From: Alphaproteobacteria bacterium
GTDB lineage: Bacteria > Pseudomonadota > Alphaproteobacteria > Rickettsiales > JABDBP01
Direction of reading: 5' to 3'
Length of the DNA stretch: 51,694 nt
Assembly (NCBI GenBank): GCA_013288565.1
Contig: JABDBP010000011.1
Location: forward strand, 1-51,694
Of the stretch, positions 19,138-28,656 are shown in pieces. Under the pieces are notes generated by a model. It was not told the DNA's origin. It was given only the letters and a program-made list of their open reading frames with translations, and made no database searches. Position numbers and translations under genes: made by a program. The stretch's first letter is position 1; every line of letters starts with the position of its first letter.

Positions 19138-19162
19138 TTTTAAATGAATATTTAATTTAAAA
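19138..19162. promoter_or_regulatory. 8-9-8 inverted repeat between argG and a divergent small gene
   Basis: TTTTAAAT (19138-19145) and ATTTAAAA (19155-19162) are perfect inverted copies with a nine-base spacer, in the 124-base gap upstream of argG. The overlapping TGAATATTTAATT is a partial match to an ArgR box (TGAAT-N4-ATTCA), but the second half fails. It could be an operator for argG; AT-rich chance is the alternative. Confidence 0.25.
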
Positions 19163-19226
19163 GGGTTTATCGCAGTGATACTATGACAATAATAATTGTA
19201 CAACAATGATATAGATAAACTGAAAT

Positions 19227-19640
19227 ATGAGAAAACTGGATCAAGGGACAGCTAAGAAAATCATAACAGAACTTAGGACTGTTTCTCTGGAAATTATAGA
19301 GAAACACGCTCAAATATCGGGAAAATTGGGGGGAGATATTGATTTATCCCATGCTTTAAGCCAAATATTTTCAACTAGTACTGCTATTAGGGAACTTGCC
19401 CGGGTCAGGCTGGAGATGGCAAAGAATCCAGAATTCGATGAGGAACTAGAGAAAAGAAGAATTATTGTCAAGCTCCGCATCGAAGAGGCTAAAGCATCAT
19501 TCGATAGAATGCCTTCAGATGTCAAAAAGTTGGTAACAGAAGGTTGGCAATTGATTCAAGCTACACATCTTGTTGCAACTGCGGATAAATTTATTTCCAT
19601 AGCAGATGCAAAAACCAGAATTCAAAAATTCTGCAGATAG
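19227..19640 (+). CDS. Hypothetical helical protein
   Basis: I do not recognise this 137-residue protein. It is charged, without signal peptide or membrane segment, and almost entirely helix-forming. Alternating Lys/Glu/Arg-rich stretches (about residues 60-95) could form a coiled coil. It is divergent from argG and upstream of the tRNA-Leu gene. I see no strong ribosome binding site before its ATG; codon use looks AT-rich compared with argG. It may be a real small cytoplasmic protein, but support is limited to an open frame with plausible composition. Confidence 0.5.
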   Translation: MRKLDQGTAKKIITELRTVSLEIIEKHAQISGKLGGDIDLSHALSQIFSTSTAIRELARVRLEMAKNPEFDEELEKRRIIVKLRIEEAKASFDRMPSDVKKLVTEGWQLIQATHLVATADKFISIADAKTRIQKFCR

Positions 19641-19742
19641 TCAAATCGCGGATTTTATAAGAGCGCAAGAAGAGTAAATGTACTGGAATTCATTGGAGTG
19701 ACTATAACAGGACATGAGTGGTCAGCACGGCGCGGTAGCAAA

Positions 19743-19771
19743 TTGACATAACCGGATTTAGCGACTATCAC
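19743..19771 (+). promoter_or_regulatory. Sigma-70 promoter for tRNA-Leu
   Basis: TTGACA (19743-19748), a 17-base spacer and TATCAC (19766-19771) stand about 15 bases before the tRNA-Leu gene. The -35 box and spacing match consensus exactly. Confidence 0.65.
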
Positions 19772-19785
19772 CCTAATGCTTTCTA

Positions 19786-19874
19786 GCCCCTGTGGTGGAA
19801 TTGGTAGACGCGCCGGACTCAAAATCCGGTGTCCTTCACTGGACATGTCGGTTCGAGTCCGACCGGGGGCACCA
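19786..19874 (+). tRNA. tRNA-Leu (CAA anticodon)
   Basis: A class II tRNA with long variable arm. The acceptor GCCCCTG pairs with CGGGGGC before the A discriminator, and CCA is encoded at 19872-19874. The anticodon stem CCGGA/TCCGG encloses the loop CTCAAAA, giving CAA, which reads UUG. The T-arm GGTTCGAGTCC is standard. Confidence 0.95.
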
Positions 19875-19888
19875 GGCTTCACCGTTGA

Positions 19889-20000
19889 CTTCTGCTGGCT
19901 TACGCCAGTAAGACAACTTAAACCTCGGCTATAAGAACGTCCTTACCACTTGTGGTGGTTATGGGTGCGCGGAACGAATATGCCGAGATTTATAATTCTT
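19889..20000 (+). other. Structured leader region between tRNA-Leu and the giant kinase gene
   Basis: Several nested inverted repeats are visible: CTTAC/GTAAG and CTGGC/GCCAG around 19894-19911, CCAC-TT-GTGG near 19949, and an outer CTCGGC (19923-19928) with GCCGAG (19982-19987). The region ends just before the in-frame codons of the large kinase. It could be a tRNA terminator plus a folded 5' leader. No known riboswitch consensus is recognised. Confidence 0.25.
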
Positions 20001-20103
20001 TTATGAATTAATGAAGAATGATTACGGCTTTTTTACACAGGATGTTTTACATTTGCAGGGTGCTTCATGTGTTATGAGTAACTTAGCAAGCGGAGAGTCG
20101 GCG

Positions 20104-23100
20104 ATGTTGAATAAGGCGGTTGCCATCCAAGCCCAGGAGCCAATTAATGCCAGCGGGGAAATGATAACCCTGCTTCATGCCCTCACTGCCATCAGAAATG
20201 GCGAATCCGGAGTACGTCTACCAGCGGAATGGACTGGTGTCGAAGGTAAGGTGGCGGATGCCTTCAACGAGGTCGTGGAATTGAACGAGCGCATGGCCGG
20301 TGAGCTTGCGCATTTAAGTCGGACGGTCGGAAAGAAAGGTAAGCTAAGGCAAAGGCTGTCACTAGGAGATATTAGTGGGTTCTGGCAGAATTCCGTTGAA
20401 TCGGTTAATGACCTGATAGATGACTTGGTTCATCCGACGATCGAAACCGCGCGGGTGATTGGTGCCGTCGCCCAGGGCGATTTATCACAAACCATGGCGT
20501 TGGAAATCGAGGATCGGCCACTTCAGGGCGAATTCCTACGCACTGCCCGAACCATCAATACGATGGTCGATCAGCTCGGTTCCTTCGCAGCGGAAGTAAC
20601 CCGTGTGGCCCGCGAAGTGGGAACCGAAGGAAAGCTTGGTGGACAAGCCAAGGTGAAAGGCGTCGCTGGAACCTGGAAAGATTTGACCGACTCAGTGAAT
20701 ATGATGGCTGGTAACCTAACCGGCCAAGTGCGTAATATCGCCGAAGTTGCCACTGCCGTTGCCAACGGCGATCTTTCTAAGAAAGTGACGGTAGACGTTA
20801 AGGGCGAAATTCTCGAACTCAAAAACACCGTGAACACGATGGTTGACCAGCTGAACTCGTTCGCTGCGGAAGTAACCCGGGTGGCGCGGGAAGTAGGAAC
20901 CGAAGGAAAACTTGGAGGCCAGGCGCAGGTAGAAGATGTATCGGGCACTTGGAAAGACTTGACCGACTCTGTGAACTCAATGGCCGGGAACCTGACCAGC
21001 CAGGTGCGTAACATCGCCCAAGTGACCACCGCCGTGGCGAACGGTGACCTCTCGAAAAAGATCACCGTGGACGTGAAAGGCGAAATCCTTGAACTTAAAA
21101 ACACCGTCAATACGATGGTGGATCAATTACGCTCGTTCGGTTCGGAAGTAACGCGCGTAGCACAGGAAGTGGGTACTGAGGGTAAACTCGGCGGCCAAGC
21201 AAACGTGGAAGGTGTTGCAGGAACCTGGAAGGATTTGACCGATTCTGTAAATATGATGGCCGGTAACCTGACTGGTCAGGTGCGGAATATTGCCGATGTA
21301 ACAACTGCTGTGGCAAATGGCGATCTTTCTAAAAAAATCACGGTGGACGTAAAAGGTGAAATTCTCGAACTAAAAAATACCGTCAATACCATGGTGGATC
21401 AGCTGGGCTCGTTCGCATCAGAAGTAACTCGGGTGGCGCGTGAAGTTGGCACCGAAGGTAAGCTTGGCGGCCAGGCGGACGTGCCGGGAGTCGGCGGTAC
21501 TTGGAAAAACCTAACCGATTCGGTGAATTCGATGGCCGGGAATTTGACCAGCCAGGTGCGCAATATCGCAGACGTAACCAAAGCAGTGGCAGCTGGAGAT
21601 CTTGCAAAGAAAATCACCGTGGATGTGAAAGGTGAAATATTGGAACTTAAAAACACCGTCAACACGATGGTGGATCAATTGCGTTCTTTCGGCTCGGAAG
21701 TGACTCGCGTTGCCCGCGAAGTCGGAACTGAAGGGAAGCTGGGTGGGCAGGCGAACGTGGAAGGCGTGGCTGGGACCTGGAAGGATTTGACCGACTCTGT
21801 GAACTCAATGGCGGGTAACCTGACCGGCCAGGTGCGGAACATAGCGCAAGTTACTACTGCCGTTGCCAATGGCGACCTTTCCAAGAAAATCACTGTGGAT
21901 GTTAAGGGCGAAATTCTTGAATTGAAAAACACCATTAATACGATGGTCGACCAGCTTTCATCATTTGCTTCGGAAGTAACGCGCGTGGCACGGGAAGTGG
22001 GAACTGAGGGAAAGCTTGGTGGCCAAGCAAACGTGGAGGGTGTGGCAGGAACCTGGAAGGACTTGACCGATTCGGTAAATATGATGGCCGGGAATTTGAC
22101 CGGCCAAGTGCGGAATATCGCAGAAGTATCAACTGCCATCGCCAATGGCGACTTGTCCAAGAAAATCACCGTCGACGTCGCCGGTGAAATATTGGAATTG
22201 AAAGACACCATTAACACCATGGTTGACCAGTTGAACTCATTCGCAGCAGAAGTAACCCGCGTGGCGCGGGAAGTAGGTACCGAAGGTAAACTTGGCGGGC
22301 AAGCGGAAGTGACAGGTGTTGCCGGCACTTGGAAGGATTTGACCGATTCCGTGAATTTCATGGCATCGAACTTGACCGGTCAGGTGCGTAATATCGCTGA
22401 CGTGACTAAAGCCGTGGCAGCGGGCGATCTCTCGAAGAAAATTACGGTAGACGTGAAAGGCGAAATTTTGGAACTGAAAGATACCATCAACACGATGGTG
22501 GATCAGCTTAATTCCTTCGCATCGGAAGTAACCCGGGTGGCGCGCGAAGTCGGCACCGAAGGGAAATTAGGTGGCCAGGCGCAAGTAAGGGGCGTATCCG
22601 GCACCTGGAAAGATTTGACTGACTCAGTAAACATGATGGCGGATAACCTAACCAGCCAGGTGCGCGGCATCGCCAAGGTCGTGACTTCGGTCGCCAATGG
22701 CGAATTGAAACAAAAATTGACGGTGGAAGCTAAAGGCGAAATCGCCGAGCTTGCCAATACCATCAACAGCATGATCAACACGCTGGCAACTTTCGCCGAC
22801 CAGGTGACCACCGTTGCGCGCGAAGTGGGTGTTGAAGGTCAGCTTGGCGGCCAGGCGAAAGTGCCTGGGGCTTCCGGAACCTGGAAAGATTTGACAGAAA
22901 ACGTGAATCAGCTCGCGGCAAACCTCACCACCCAGGTGCGCGCGATCGCTGAAGTAGCAACTGCCGTAACCAAAGGCGACTTGACTCGTTCCATCATCGT
23001 TGAAACCCAAGGCGAAGTGGCGGCACTTAAAGACACCATCAATGAAATGATCCGGAACCTGCGCGATACCACGCAGAAAAACACTGAGCAGGATTGGCTG

Positions 23101-25878
23101 AAAACCAACCTCGCTAAATTCAGCCGGATGTTGCAGGGCCAGCGGGATTTGACCAACGTTGGCAGCATGGTGCTTTCGGAATTATGCCCGGTCGTCACCG
23201 CTCAGCAGGCCGAGTTCTATGTTTTAGATGGCCAGGATGGAAATCCACAATTAACGCTGCTTGCCAGCTTTGCATCCGAAGGAAAAGAACAACTCGGTAA
23301 GCGCCTAGGTCTCGGTCAGGGAATTGTTGGGCAATGCGCCATCGAAAAGCAGAAGATAGTATTGGACGATCTACCGCAGGACTATATACGGATTTCTTCC
23401 GGACTTGGCGAATCGATTCCGAGGTCAGTGTTGGTGCTGCCGCTCATTTTCGAGGGACAGGTCAAAGGGGTGTTGGAGCTGGCTTCGTTTGGAGGCTTTA
23501 ATCCATCGCACCAGGCGCTGCTCGATCAATTGACTGAATCGATCGGCATCGTGCTGAACACAATCGAGGCCAACATGCGCACCGAAGATTTGCTGAAGCA
23601 ATCGCAATCCCTGGCCCAACAATTGCAGACTCGTCAGGAACAACTGCAACAAACTAACCAAGAATTGCAGGAAAAGGCGCGGTTACTCGCTGAACAGAAT
23701 CAGGAAGTGGAACGCAAGAATGAGGAAGTGGAACAGGCGCGGCAAGAATTGGAAGATAAAGCCAAACAGCTTGCCTTGACCTCGAAATATAAATCGGAAT
23801 TCCTGGCTAATATGTCGCATGAACTCCGCACACCGCTGAACAGCTTGCTTCTCCTCTCCGATCAACTCACCAAAAATGCGGAAGGCAATTTGACGTCAAA
23901 GCAAACCGAGCATGCCAAAACCATACATAGCTCAGGAAATGACCTTCTGATGCTCATAAACGATATTCTCGACTTGTCTAAGATTGAATCTGGCACCGTG
24001 GCGGTTGAGCTAAGCGAACTGAGACTTGATGACTTGCGTAGCTATGTGACGCGCACCTTCAAACACATAGCCGAATCGAAGAATGTTGAATTCGTAATAC
24101 AGTTCGATCAGAGCCTACCAAAATCAATGTCTACTGATGCTAAGCGCCTACAACAGATTATAAAAAATTTATTATCCAATGCATTCAAATTTACTCACAA
24201 AGGCCAGGTTACTTTAACTGTGGAACAGGAACATAATGGCTGGAGTCTTGATAATGACGATCTTAATCGCGCTTCCGACGTGCTGGCCTTCTCCGTAACC
24301 GATACCGGAATCGGCATCGCTTCCGACAAGCAGATGATTATATTCGAGGCGTTCCAGCAGGCCGATGGTTCAACCAGTCGCAAATATGGCGGCACGGGGT
24401 TGGGGCTTGCCATCAGCCGTGAACTATCGCGGCTTCTTGGCGGCGAAATTCGCCTGGCCTCGACCCCCGGTCAAGGTAGTACGTTTACACTTTACCTACC
24501 ATTAACTTATTCTCCGCCGCGTACGCGGAAATTGCCTGGGATCATAGAGACACCATTGGCGCTACAAAAATCACAAGCGAAGTATCTATCCATAGTGCAT
24601 AACGCAGCAGAAGCATATAGTCCGGTTGCAACAACAGCTCCTGAGCCTGATCTTGGCCGCTTGGTCAACGAAGCCGGTGATGACCGGGATTTAATTCAGC
24701 CGGGCGACCGTACGCTGCTAATCATTGAAAACGATCTGTCATTTGCCAAGTTTATCTTAGATGCGGCACACGAAAAGGGCTATAAAGGCCTGATTACATC
24801 GCTTGGCGCCGCCGCTCTCGCCCTGACCCATGATTATATGCCGGATGCTATCCTGCTTGATATACATCTGCCAGATATGCAGGGCTGGCGGGTTTTGGAG
24901 CGTTTAAAGAACGACATGGCTACCCGCCATATTCCGGTATGCATAGTATCAACCGATGAATCGCGCGAACACGCAATGGGTTCCGGGGCTCTGGCTTTTG
25001 TCGCCAAGCCAGTGCAAAGCCGTGATGTATTGGACCAACTGCTTGACAAAATCTCGGATTTTTCCGCACAGGAAAGAAAGAATGTGCTTGTATTCTCAGG
25101 CGATGCAAAAGAGCGCGATAATATAGCCGGGCAAATTGCTGCGGAGAATATCAATGTAATAACTGCCAAGGATAAACGTGCCGTAAAAACCGCATTAACA
25201 AAACAACGTATAGACTGCCTGATCTTAAGTCCTGAAGTATCGGAAGTTGCGGTTGATCTAATAAACTTCAAAGAAAATGGTGAGTTAGCATTGATGAGTC
25301 GATTGCCAGCGATAATCTATAGCGAAAAAGGGATGGACGATAAAAATGCCGCAAAGCGCCTGTCCGAGGTATGTACGGTGCGCAGGGCGCACTCAAAAAA
25401 ACGGTTGCTCGATTTGGTTGCTCTCTCCCTGCACAGCAATGTAGCAAAGCTGCCGAATAGCTGGCGCGAAGAGATTATAGATCTGCATTATTCGGATAGG
25501 TTGTTGGCAGGCAAGAAGGTGCTGATAGTGGACGATGACGCGCGTAATATCTTTGCCCTCACCAGCGTATTGGAAGAGCATAAGATGGAAATCGTTTCCG
25601 CCGATAATGGCCGTGATGCAATTAAAATCCTGAGCGAAGATCCTGGAGTCAGTATTGTGTTGATGGATATAATGATGCCGGAAATGGACGGAATGGAAAC
25701 CATCCGGGAAATCCGCAAACTCTCGCACCTAAAAAATCTTCCAATAGTCGCTGTAACCGCCAAAGCGATGAAGGGAGACCGCGAAAAATGCATTGAGGCC
25801 GGAGCGTGGGATTATCTATCCAAGCCGGTGGATATAGAACAGATGATGGTTATATTGAGGGCATGGTTGCATCGTTAG
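20104..25878 (+). CDS. Giant soluble hybrid histidine kinase with HAMP-repeat array, GAF, HisKA, HATPase and three receiver-like domains
   Basis: About 1924 residues. From the start come an initial degenerate HAMP unit and nine 92-residue HAMP repeats (to about residue 990), a GAF domain (about 1015-1150), a Gln/Glu-rich coiled coil (1160-1230), HisKA with H1239 in '[10 protein letters not shown]', HATPase_c (about 1340-1470), receiver 1 with D1586, a degenerate receiver without the acceptor Asp ('CLILSPEVS', about 1660-1780), and a final receiver with D1855. No membrane helix is present, so it should be cytoplasmic. The layout recalls fungal group III (Nik1/Os1) osmosensing kinases. I chose the ATG at 20104, which has GGAGAG upstream; the frame is open from an ATG at 20011 but without a ribosome binding site. 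It is followed by two more phosphorelay genes. Confidence 0.92.
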   Translation: MLNKAVAIQAQEPINASGEMITLLHALTAIRNGESGVRLPAEWTGVEGKVADAFNEVVELNERMAGELAHLSRTVGKKGKLRQRLSLGDISGFWQNSVESVNDLIDDLVHPTIETARVIGAVAQGDLSQTMALEIEDRPLQGEFLRTARTINTMVDQLGSFAAEVTRVAREVGTEGKLGGQAKVKGVAGTWKDLTDSVNMMAGNLTGQVRNIAEVATAVANGDLSKKVTVDVKGEILELKNTVNTMVDQLNSFAAEVTRVAREVGTEGKLGGQAQVEDVSGTWKDLTDSVNSMAGNLTSQVRNIAQVTTAVANGDLSKKITVDVKGEILELKNTVNTMVDQLRSFGSEVTRVAQEVGTEGKLGGQANVEGVAGTWKDLTDSVNMMAGNLTGQVRNIADVTTAVANGDLSKKITVDVKGEILELKNTVNTMVDQLGSFASEVTRVAREVGTEGKLGGQADVPGVGGTWKNLTDSVNSMAGNLTSQVRNIADVTKAVAAGDLAKKITVDVKGEILELKNTVNTMVDQLRSFGSEVTRVAREVGTEGKLGGQANVEGVAGTWKDLTDSVNSMAGNLTGQVRNIAQVTTAVANGDLSKKITVDVKGEILELKNTINTMVDQLSSFASEVTRVAREVGTEGKLGGQANVEGVAGTWKDLTDSVNMMAGNLTGQVRNIAEVSTAIANGDLSKKITVDVAGEILELKDTINTMVDQLNSFAAEVTRVAREVGTEGKLGGQAEVTGVAGTWKDLTDSVNFMASNLTGQVRNIADVTKAVAAGDLSKKITVDVKGEILELKDTINTMVDQLNSFASEVTRVAREVGTEGKLGGQAQVRGVSGTWKDLTDSVNMMADNLTSQVRGIAKVVTSVANGELKQKLTVEAKGEIAELANTINSMINTLATFADQVTTVAREVGVEGQLGGQAKVPGASGTWKDLTENVNQLAANLTTQVRAIAEVATAVTKGDLTRSIIVETQGEVAALKDTINEMIRNLRDTTQKNTEQDWLKTNLAKFSRMLQGQRDLTNVGSMVLSELCPVVTAQQAEFYVLDGQDGNPQLTLLASFASEGKEQLGKRLGLGQGIVGQCAIEKQKIVLDDLPQDYIRISSGLGESIPRSVLVLPLIFEGQVKGVLELASFGGFNPSHQALLDQLTESIGIVLNTIEANMRTEDLLKQSQSLAQQLQTRQEQLQQTNQELQEKARLLAEQNQEVERKNEEVEQARQELEDKAKQLALTSKYKSEFLANMSHELRTPLNSLLLLSDQLTKNAEGNLTSKQTEHAKTIHSSGNDLLMLINDILDLSKIESGTVAVELSELRLDDLRSYVTRTFKHIAESKNVEFVIQFDQSLPKSMSTDAKRLQQIIKNLLSNAFKFTHKGQVTLTVEQEHNGWSLDNDDLNRASDVLAFSVTDTGIGIASDKQMIIFEAFQQADGSTSRKYGGTGLGLAISRELSRLLGGEIRLASTPGQGSTFTLYLPLTYSPPRTRKLPGIIETPLALQKSQAKYLSIVHNAAEAYSPVATTAPEPDLGRLVNEAGDDRDLIQPGDRTLLIIENDLSFAKFILDAAHEKGYKGLITSLGAAALALTHDYMPDAILLDIHLPDMQGWRVLERLKNDMATRHIPVCIVSTDESREHAMGSGALAFVAKPVQSRDVLDQLLDKISDFSAQERKNVLVFSGDAKERDNIAGQIAAENINVITAKDKRAVKTALTKQRIDCLILSPEVSEVAVDLINFKENGELALMSRLPAIIYSEKGMDDKNAAKRLSEVCTVRRAHSKKRLLDLVALSLHSNVAKLPNSWREEIIDLHYSDRLLAGKKVLIVDDDARNIFALTSVLEEHKMEIVSADNGRDAIKILSEDPGVSIVLMDIMMPEMDGMETIREIRKLSHLKNLPIVAVTAKAMKGDREKCIEAGAWDYLSKPVDIEQMMVILRAWLHR
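20566..23049 (+). repeat. Nine tandem 276-bp coding repeats (HAMP units)
   Basis: The segment encoding '[10 protein letters not shown]' recurs every 276 bases without drift: the same codon position falls at 20681, 20957 and so on to 22889, which is exactly eight intervals. Inner units are very alike at DNA level; the last two diverge ('[15 protein letters not shown]', '[15 protein letters not shown]'). The array explains the long open frames on the antisense strand here. Such near-identical units can change in number by recombination. Confidence 0.95.
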
Positions 25879-27494
25879 ATATGATTAAACCCGCAGTTAA
25901 AAAACATTTTTCCGAGGAGGTGGGGCACGGAGAATCGCACGAACCCCAGCTGGAGCGTGTGAATATCCTGGTCGTCGATGATTTGCCGGAAAAGCTTTTA
26001 TCCTATCAGGTAGTTTTGGAGGAATTGGGGCAAAATATAATTACCGCCCGCTCTGGCGAGGAAGCTCTGAAACTGTTGCTTACCAATGATTTTGCGGTAA
26101 TCCTGCTTGATGTCAACATGCCGGTGATGGATGGCTTTGAGACCGCTGCATTGATTCGCAAGCGCAAAAGATCCGCACGCACGCCAATTATTTTTCTTAC
26201 CGGTTTCACCGATGAAATGGATGTAGCGCAAGGCTACGCGACCGGCGCTGTGGATTATCTGCCGACTCCGGTCGTACCAGAAGTGTTGAAGGCTAAGGTG
26301 AAAGTTTTTATTGAATTATTCCAGATGAGAAAACAGGCTGCGCTTCAGGCGGAGGAGCGAGCAAAACGCGAGGCAGCGGAAGAGGCGGATAGGCGCAAGG
26401 ATGAATTCTTGGGGATGCTTGCCCATGAGTTGCGTAATCCATTAGGTCCTATACGCAATGCCGCGCAAGTACTATACTTGATGGGTAATAAAGATGAGCG
26501 ATTTAACCAACTCAGGGATATAGTCGATCGTCAAGTGACTCACATGAGTCGGTTGATAGACGATTTGCTCGACGCCACTCGTTTAGCCAGAGGCCAGATT
26601 CTCTTGCGTAAGGAACGCTGTAACTTAAGCAAAATTGTTTGCCAGACGGCGGAGGATTACCGGAGCATCTTTGATGCCAGCGGGATTAAGCTAAAGATAG
26701 AAATGCCGTCAATGCCGCTCTGGGTGAATGGCGATCCTACCCGGCTGGTGCAGGCGATCGGCAATTTATTGCACAACGCCCATAAATTCAGCGATCCTGG
26801 CGGTCTTATCACAGTGCGACTGGAGCAAAATGGTGATGGAAAAACTGGTATAATTAGCGTTCAGGATACGGGGATAGGAATTGATCCTAAGATATTGCCT
26901 CATGTTTTTGAGGTGTTTCGCCAGGGCGATCAGGGCTTAGATAGAAGCCGCGGCGGCCTTGGTCTTGGTCTTTCATTGGCGAGAGGCTTAGTAAAATTAC
27001 ATAAAGGAGAAATGAGCGCTGAAAGCGCTGGTATTGGCAGAGGCGCAAAATTTCACATAAAGCTGCCGCTTGAATCAATGGCTGATCTTGTCGTGGAAGC
27101 GGGCGCCGAGGAGCAGAATTTGCAGGGAGCTAAACAACGTATTCTACTAATTGAGGATAACCTTGATACGGCTGAGAGCACAAAGCTGCTCCTAAGTTTA
27201 AATGGATATGATGTGCAAACGGCATTTACTGGTGCTGGGGGCCTCAAAGTCGCCAAGGATTTCCGCCCACAGGTAATTCTATGCGATATTGGACTCCCCG
27301 GGATGGACGGCTATCAGGTGGTGCGTGCCATCAGACAGGATAAGGAATTATCTTCGGCTTATGTTATCGCCCTCACCGGTTATGGCCGAGACGAAGATCA
27401 ACAGCAGGCAAGCGCGGCGGGGTTTGACATGCACCTCACCAAGCCGATCGACTACAATAATTTATACCGCGCACTTGCGCATTTGCCAGCATAA
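25863..27494 (+). CDS. Hybrid histidine kinase, REC-HisKA-HATPase-REC
   Basis: About 543 residues with no membrane segment. The N-terminal receiver has 'LVVDDLPEK' and acceptor D83 in 'ILLDVNMPVMDG'. After a coiled linker come HisKA with H188 ('GMLAHELRNPLGP'), a HATPase_c domain with 'GNLLHNAHKF' and 'GLGLGLSLARGL', and a second receiver with D475 ('CDIGLPGMDGY'). The ATG at 25863 overlaps the preceding kinase gene by 16 bases and sits just after GAGG; an ATG at 25881 is an alternative. Input through the first receiver suggests it is phosphorylated by the upstream giant kinase, making a multistep relay; this is inference from order and architecture. Confidence 0.9.
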   Translation: MVASLDMIKPAVKKHFSEEVGHGESHEPQLERVNILVVDDLPEKLLSYQVVLEELGQNIITARSGEEALKLLLTNDFAVILLDVNMPVMDGFETAALIRKRKRSARTPIIFLTGFTDEMDVAQGYATGAVDYLPTPVVPEVLKAKVKVFIELFQMRKQAALQAEERAKREAAEEADRRKDEFLGMLAHELRNPLGPIRNAAQVLYLMGNKDERFNQLRDIVDRQVTHMSRLIDDLLDATRLARGQILLRKERCNLSKIVCQTAEDYRSIFDASGIKLKIEMPSMPLWVNGDPTRLVQAIGNLLHNAHKFSDPGGLITVRLEQNGDGKTGIISVQDTGIGIDPKILPHVFEVFRQGDQGLDRSRGGLGLGLSLARGLVKLHKGEMSAESAGIGRGAKFHIKLPLESMADLVVEAGAEEQNLQGAKQRILLIEDNLDTAESTKLLLSLNGYDVQTAFTGAGGLKVAKDFRPQVILCDIGLPGMDGYQVVRAIRQDKELSSAYVIALTGYGRDEDQQQASAAGFDMHLTKPIDYNNLYRALAHLPA

Positions 27495-27499
27495 GCCTT

Positions 27500-27925
27500 A
27501 TGCAATCCATGAACAATACAGAGAGAAAAAGCCCACCGGAAATTTCAGCAAAACTCCGTGTATTGGTGGTAGACAATAACCATGCCTTCGTTAAAACGAT
27601 GGGGTGGATGCTGGAATTGCTGGGCTATGACGTACGTCTCTCCTATAACGGGCCAGAAGCCATTGAAGTTGCCAAGAATTTCCTGCCGAATATCGTGATG
27701 ATAGATATTGGCCTGCCCGGCATGGATGGTTGCGAAGTCTGCCGGGTCATGCGCGAAGAACCTGGGTTGCAGCAGACCGTTTTCATCGCCCAGACTGGTT
27801 GGGCGCCGGAGGAGTGTCAGAAACTTTTTAGCGGAACCGAGAATTTCGATCACTATATAGTCAAGCCCGTGGATATTAAAACCCTGGAGCAAGTACTTGC
27901 CTCGGCGAACCGGGAACCATCGTAA
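27500..27925 (+). CDS. Single-domain response regulator (CheY-like receiver)
   Basis: A 141-residue stand-alone receiver with 'LVVDNNHAF' (one acidic residue of the usual pair replaced by Asn), acceptor D69 in 'VMIDIGLPGMDG', T99 and K122. There is no output domain. It starts five bases after the hybrid kinase stop and is surely co-transcribed. It may be the diffusible output or a phosphate sink of the relay encoded by the two kinases upstream. Confidence 0.88.
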   Translation: MQSMNNTERKSPPEISAKLRVLVVDNNHAFVKTMGWMLELLGYDVRLSYNGPEAIEVAKNFLPNIVMIDIGLPGMDGCEVCRVMREEPGLQQTVFIAQTGWAPEECQKLFSGTENFDHYIVKPVDIKTLEQVLASANREPS

Positions 27926-28015
27926 CGTTGCCGTTCGATCCTAGGTGTTTCCAAGCCCTTCCACCCAGATGAATTAAAAGAAAAAATCTCCAGCCTTCTC
28001 AAGGAAAACGGGTAG
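27926..28015 (+). pseudogene. Remnant of a receiver-domain C-terminus
   Basis: Directly after the stop of the preceding receiver, and in the same frame, 27941-28015 reads 'LGVSKPFHPDELKEKISSLL' then KENG and a TAG. 'SKPFHPDELKEKI' is the classic end of a receiver domain (conserved Lys-Pro of beta-5 plus helix alpha-5). There is no start codon and nothing of the rest of the domain, so this looks like the tail of a deleted receiver gene or domain. Confidence 0.65.
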
Positions 28016-28032
28016 CTCATTTACAACACCGG

Positions 28033-28104
28033 TGCCGTCGAAGGGATTTGAACCCCCGACCCTCGCATTACGAATGCGATGCTCTACCACTGAGCTACGA
28101 CGGC
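28033..28104 (-). tRNA. tRNA-Thr (CGU anticodon)
   Basis: The complement begins GCCGTCGTAGCTCAGTGG and closes with CGACGGC plus discriminator A. The anticodon stem TCGCA/TGCGA encloses TTCGTAA, so the anticodon is CGU, reading ACG. CCA is not encoded: CC is followed by G. Confidence 0.95.
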
Positions 28105-28119
28105 GTACGGAAAGCGGCT

Positions 28120-28197
28120 TATAACCGATTAAACCAATATGTATAGCATTTGCAGGAGGAAGAAATGCAGATATATATATTGGGTTAATCGGCTATA
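28120..28197 (+). other. 78-nt long hairpin presenting a Shine-Dalgarno and a seven-codon ORF, upstream of cspA
   Basis: The arms 28120-28144 and 28173-28197 are inverted copies at 22 of 25 positions, one of the mismatches being a G-U wobble. Inside, GCATTT and AAATGC make a further six pairs. The apical loop carries AGGAGG, followed at 28165 by ATG and a seven-codon ORF (MQIYILG) that ends at 28188 inside the 3' arm. It lies in the 269-base gap between tRNA-Thr and cspA, about 180 bases before the cspA start, on the same strand as cspA. Confidence 0.55.
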
Positions 28198-28373
28198 TAT
28201 TATATTTGCGGCCACCTAGCAAGCTGGCAGAACACGCACTTAAACCGCTGCCCTGATAAATTACTTGATTTTCCCGCGCAACCAATGTATTGACTCGCTT
28301 GAGTTTAAATCGGCTGCCGTGTCGCGGTCGCTGCTTTGGCTCGTGCTTAACTTTAAATCAAGGAGACTAACTT

Positions 28374-28580
28374 GTGGCAACCGGCATTGTAAAATGGTTC
28401 AACCCTACTAAAGGCTACGGCTTCGTACAACCAGACGACGGCGGCAAAGACGTGTTCGTGCATGTCACCGCAGTGGAAAAAGCGGGATTGAACGGACTGA
28501 AAGAAGGCCAGCGCGTTTCATACGACTTGGAAACAAAAAACGACAGGACTTCCGCAGTAAATCTGAAACTGGCGGATTAA
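28374..28580 (+). CDS. cspA: Cold-shock protein, CspA family
   Basis: A 68-residue OB-fold protein with both RNA-binding motifs: RNP1 'KGYGFVQP' and RNP2 'DVFVHVTAV'. These proteins bind single-stranded RNA/DNA and act as RNA chaperones. The start is GTG at 28374, with AAGGAG upstream. The long AT-rich upstream region, including the hairpin at 28120-28197, may be a regulated 5' leader. A clear terminator follows. The exact paralogue letter cannot be told from sequence alone. Confidence 0.93.
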   Translation: MATGIVKWFNPTKGYGFVQPDDGGKDVFVHVTAVEKAGLNGLKEGQRVSYDLETKNDRTSAVNLKLAD

Positions 28581-28609
28581 TTCCTCTAGAATTCTGCTTG
28601 TTTTGCGGG

Positions 28610-28640
28610 CACCGGGGCTTTTGAAAGTCCCGGTGTTTTC
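28610..28640 (+). terminator. Rho-independent terminator after cspA
   Basis: CACCGGG (28610-28616) pairs with CCCGGTG (28629-28635), with inner CTTTTGAAAG also self-complementary, followed by TTTTC. It lies 30 bases after the cspA stop. Confidence 0.8.
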
Positions 28641-28656
28641 TGCTGCCTGCAATCAA

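Noticed and set aside
19138-19162. ArgR box upstream of argG
   Set aside because: Only one half matches TGAAT; the other lacks ATTCA. Kept only as an unassigned inverted repeat.
20566-23049. CRISPR-like or satellite DNA, and long antisense frames in the same stretch
   Set aside because: The 276-bp periodicity is that of a 92-residue HAMP repeat in a continuous coding frame; the antisense frames are a by-product of its codon bias and have no ribosome binding sites.
27926-28015. Translational readthrough or programmed extension of the single-domain receiver into the in-frame tail
   Set aside because: The receiver before the stop is already complete with its own Lys-Pro and final helix, so the tail duplicates that part; a deletion remnant fits better.
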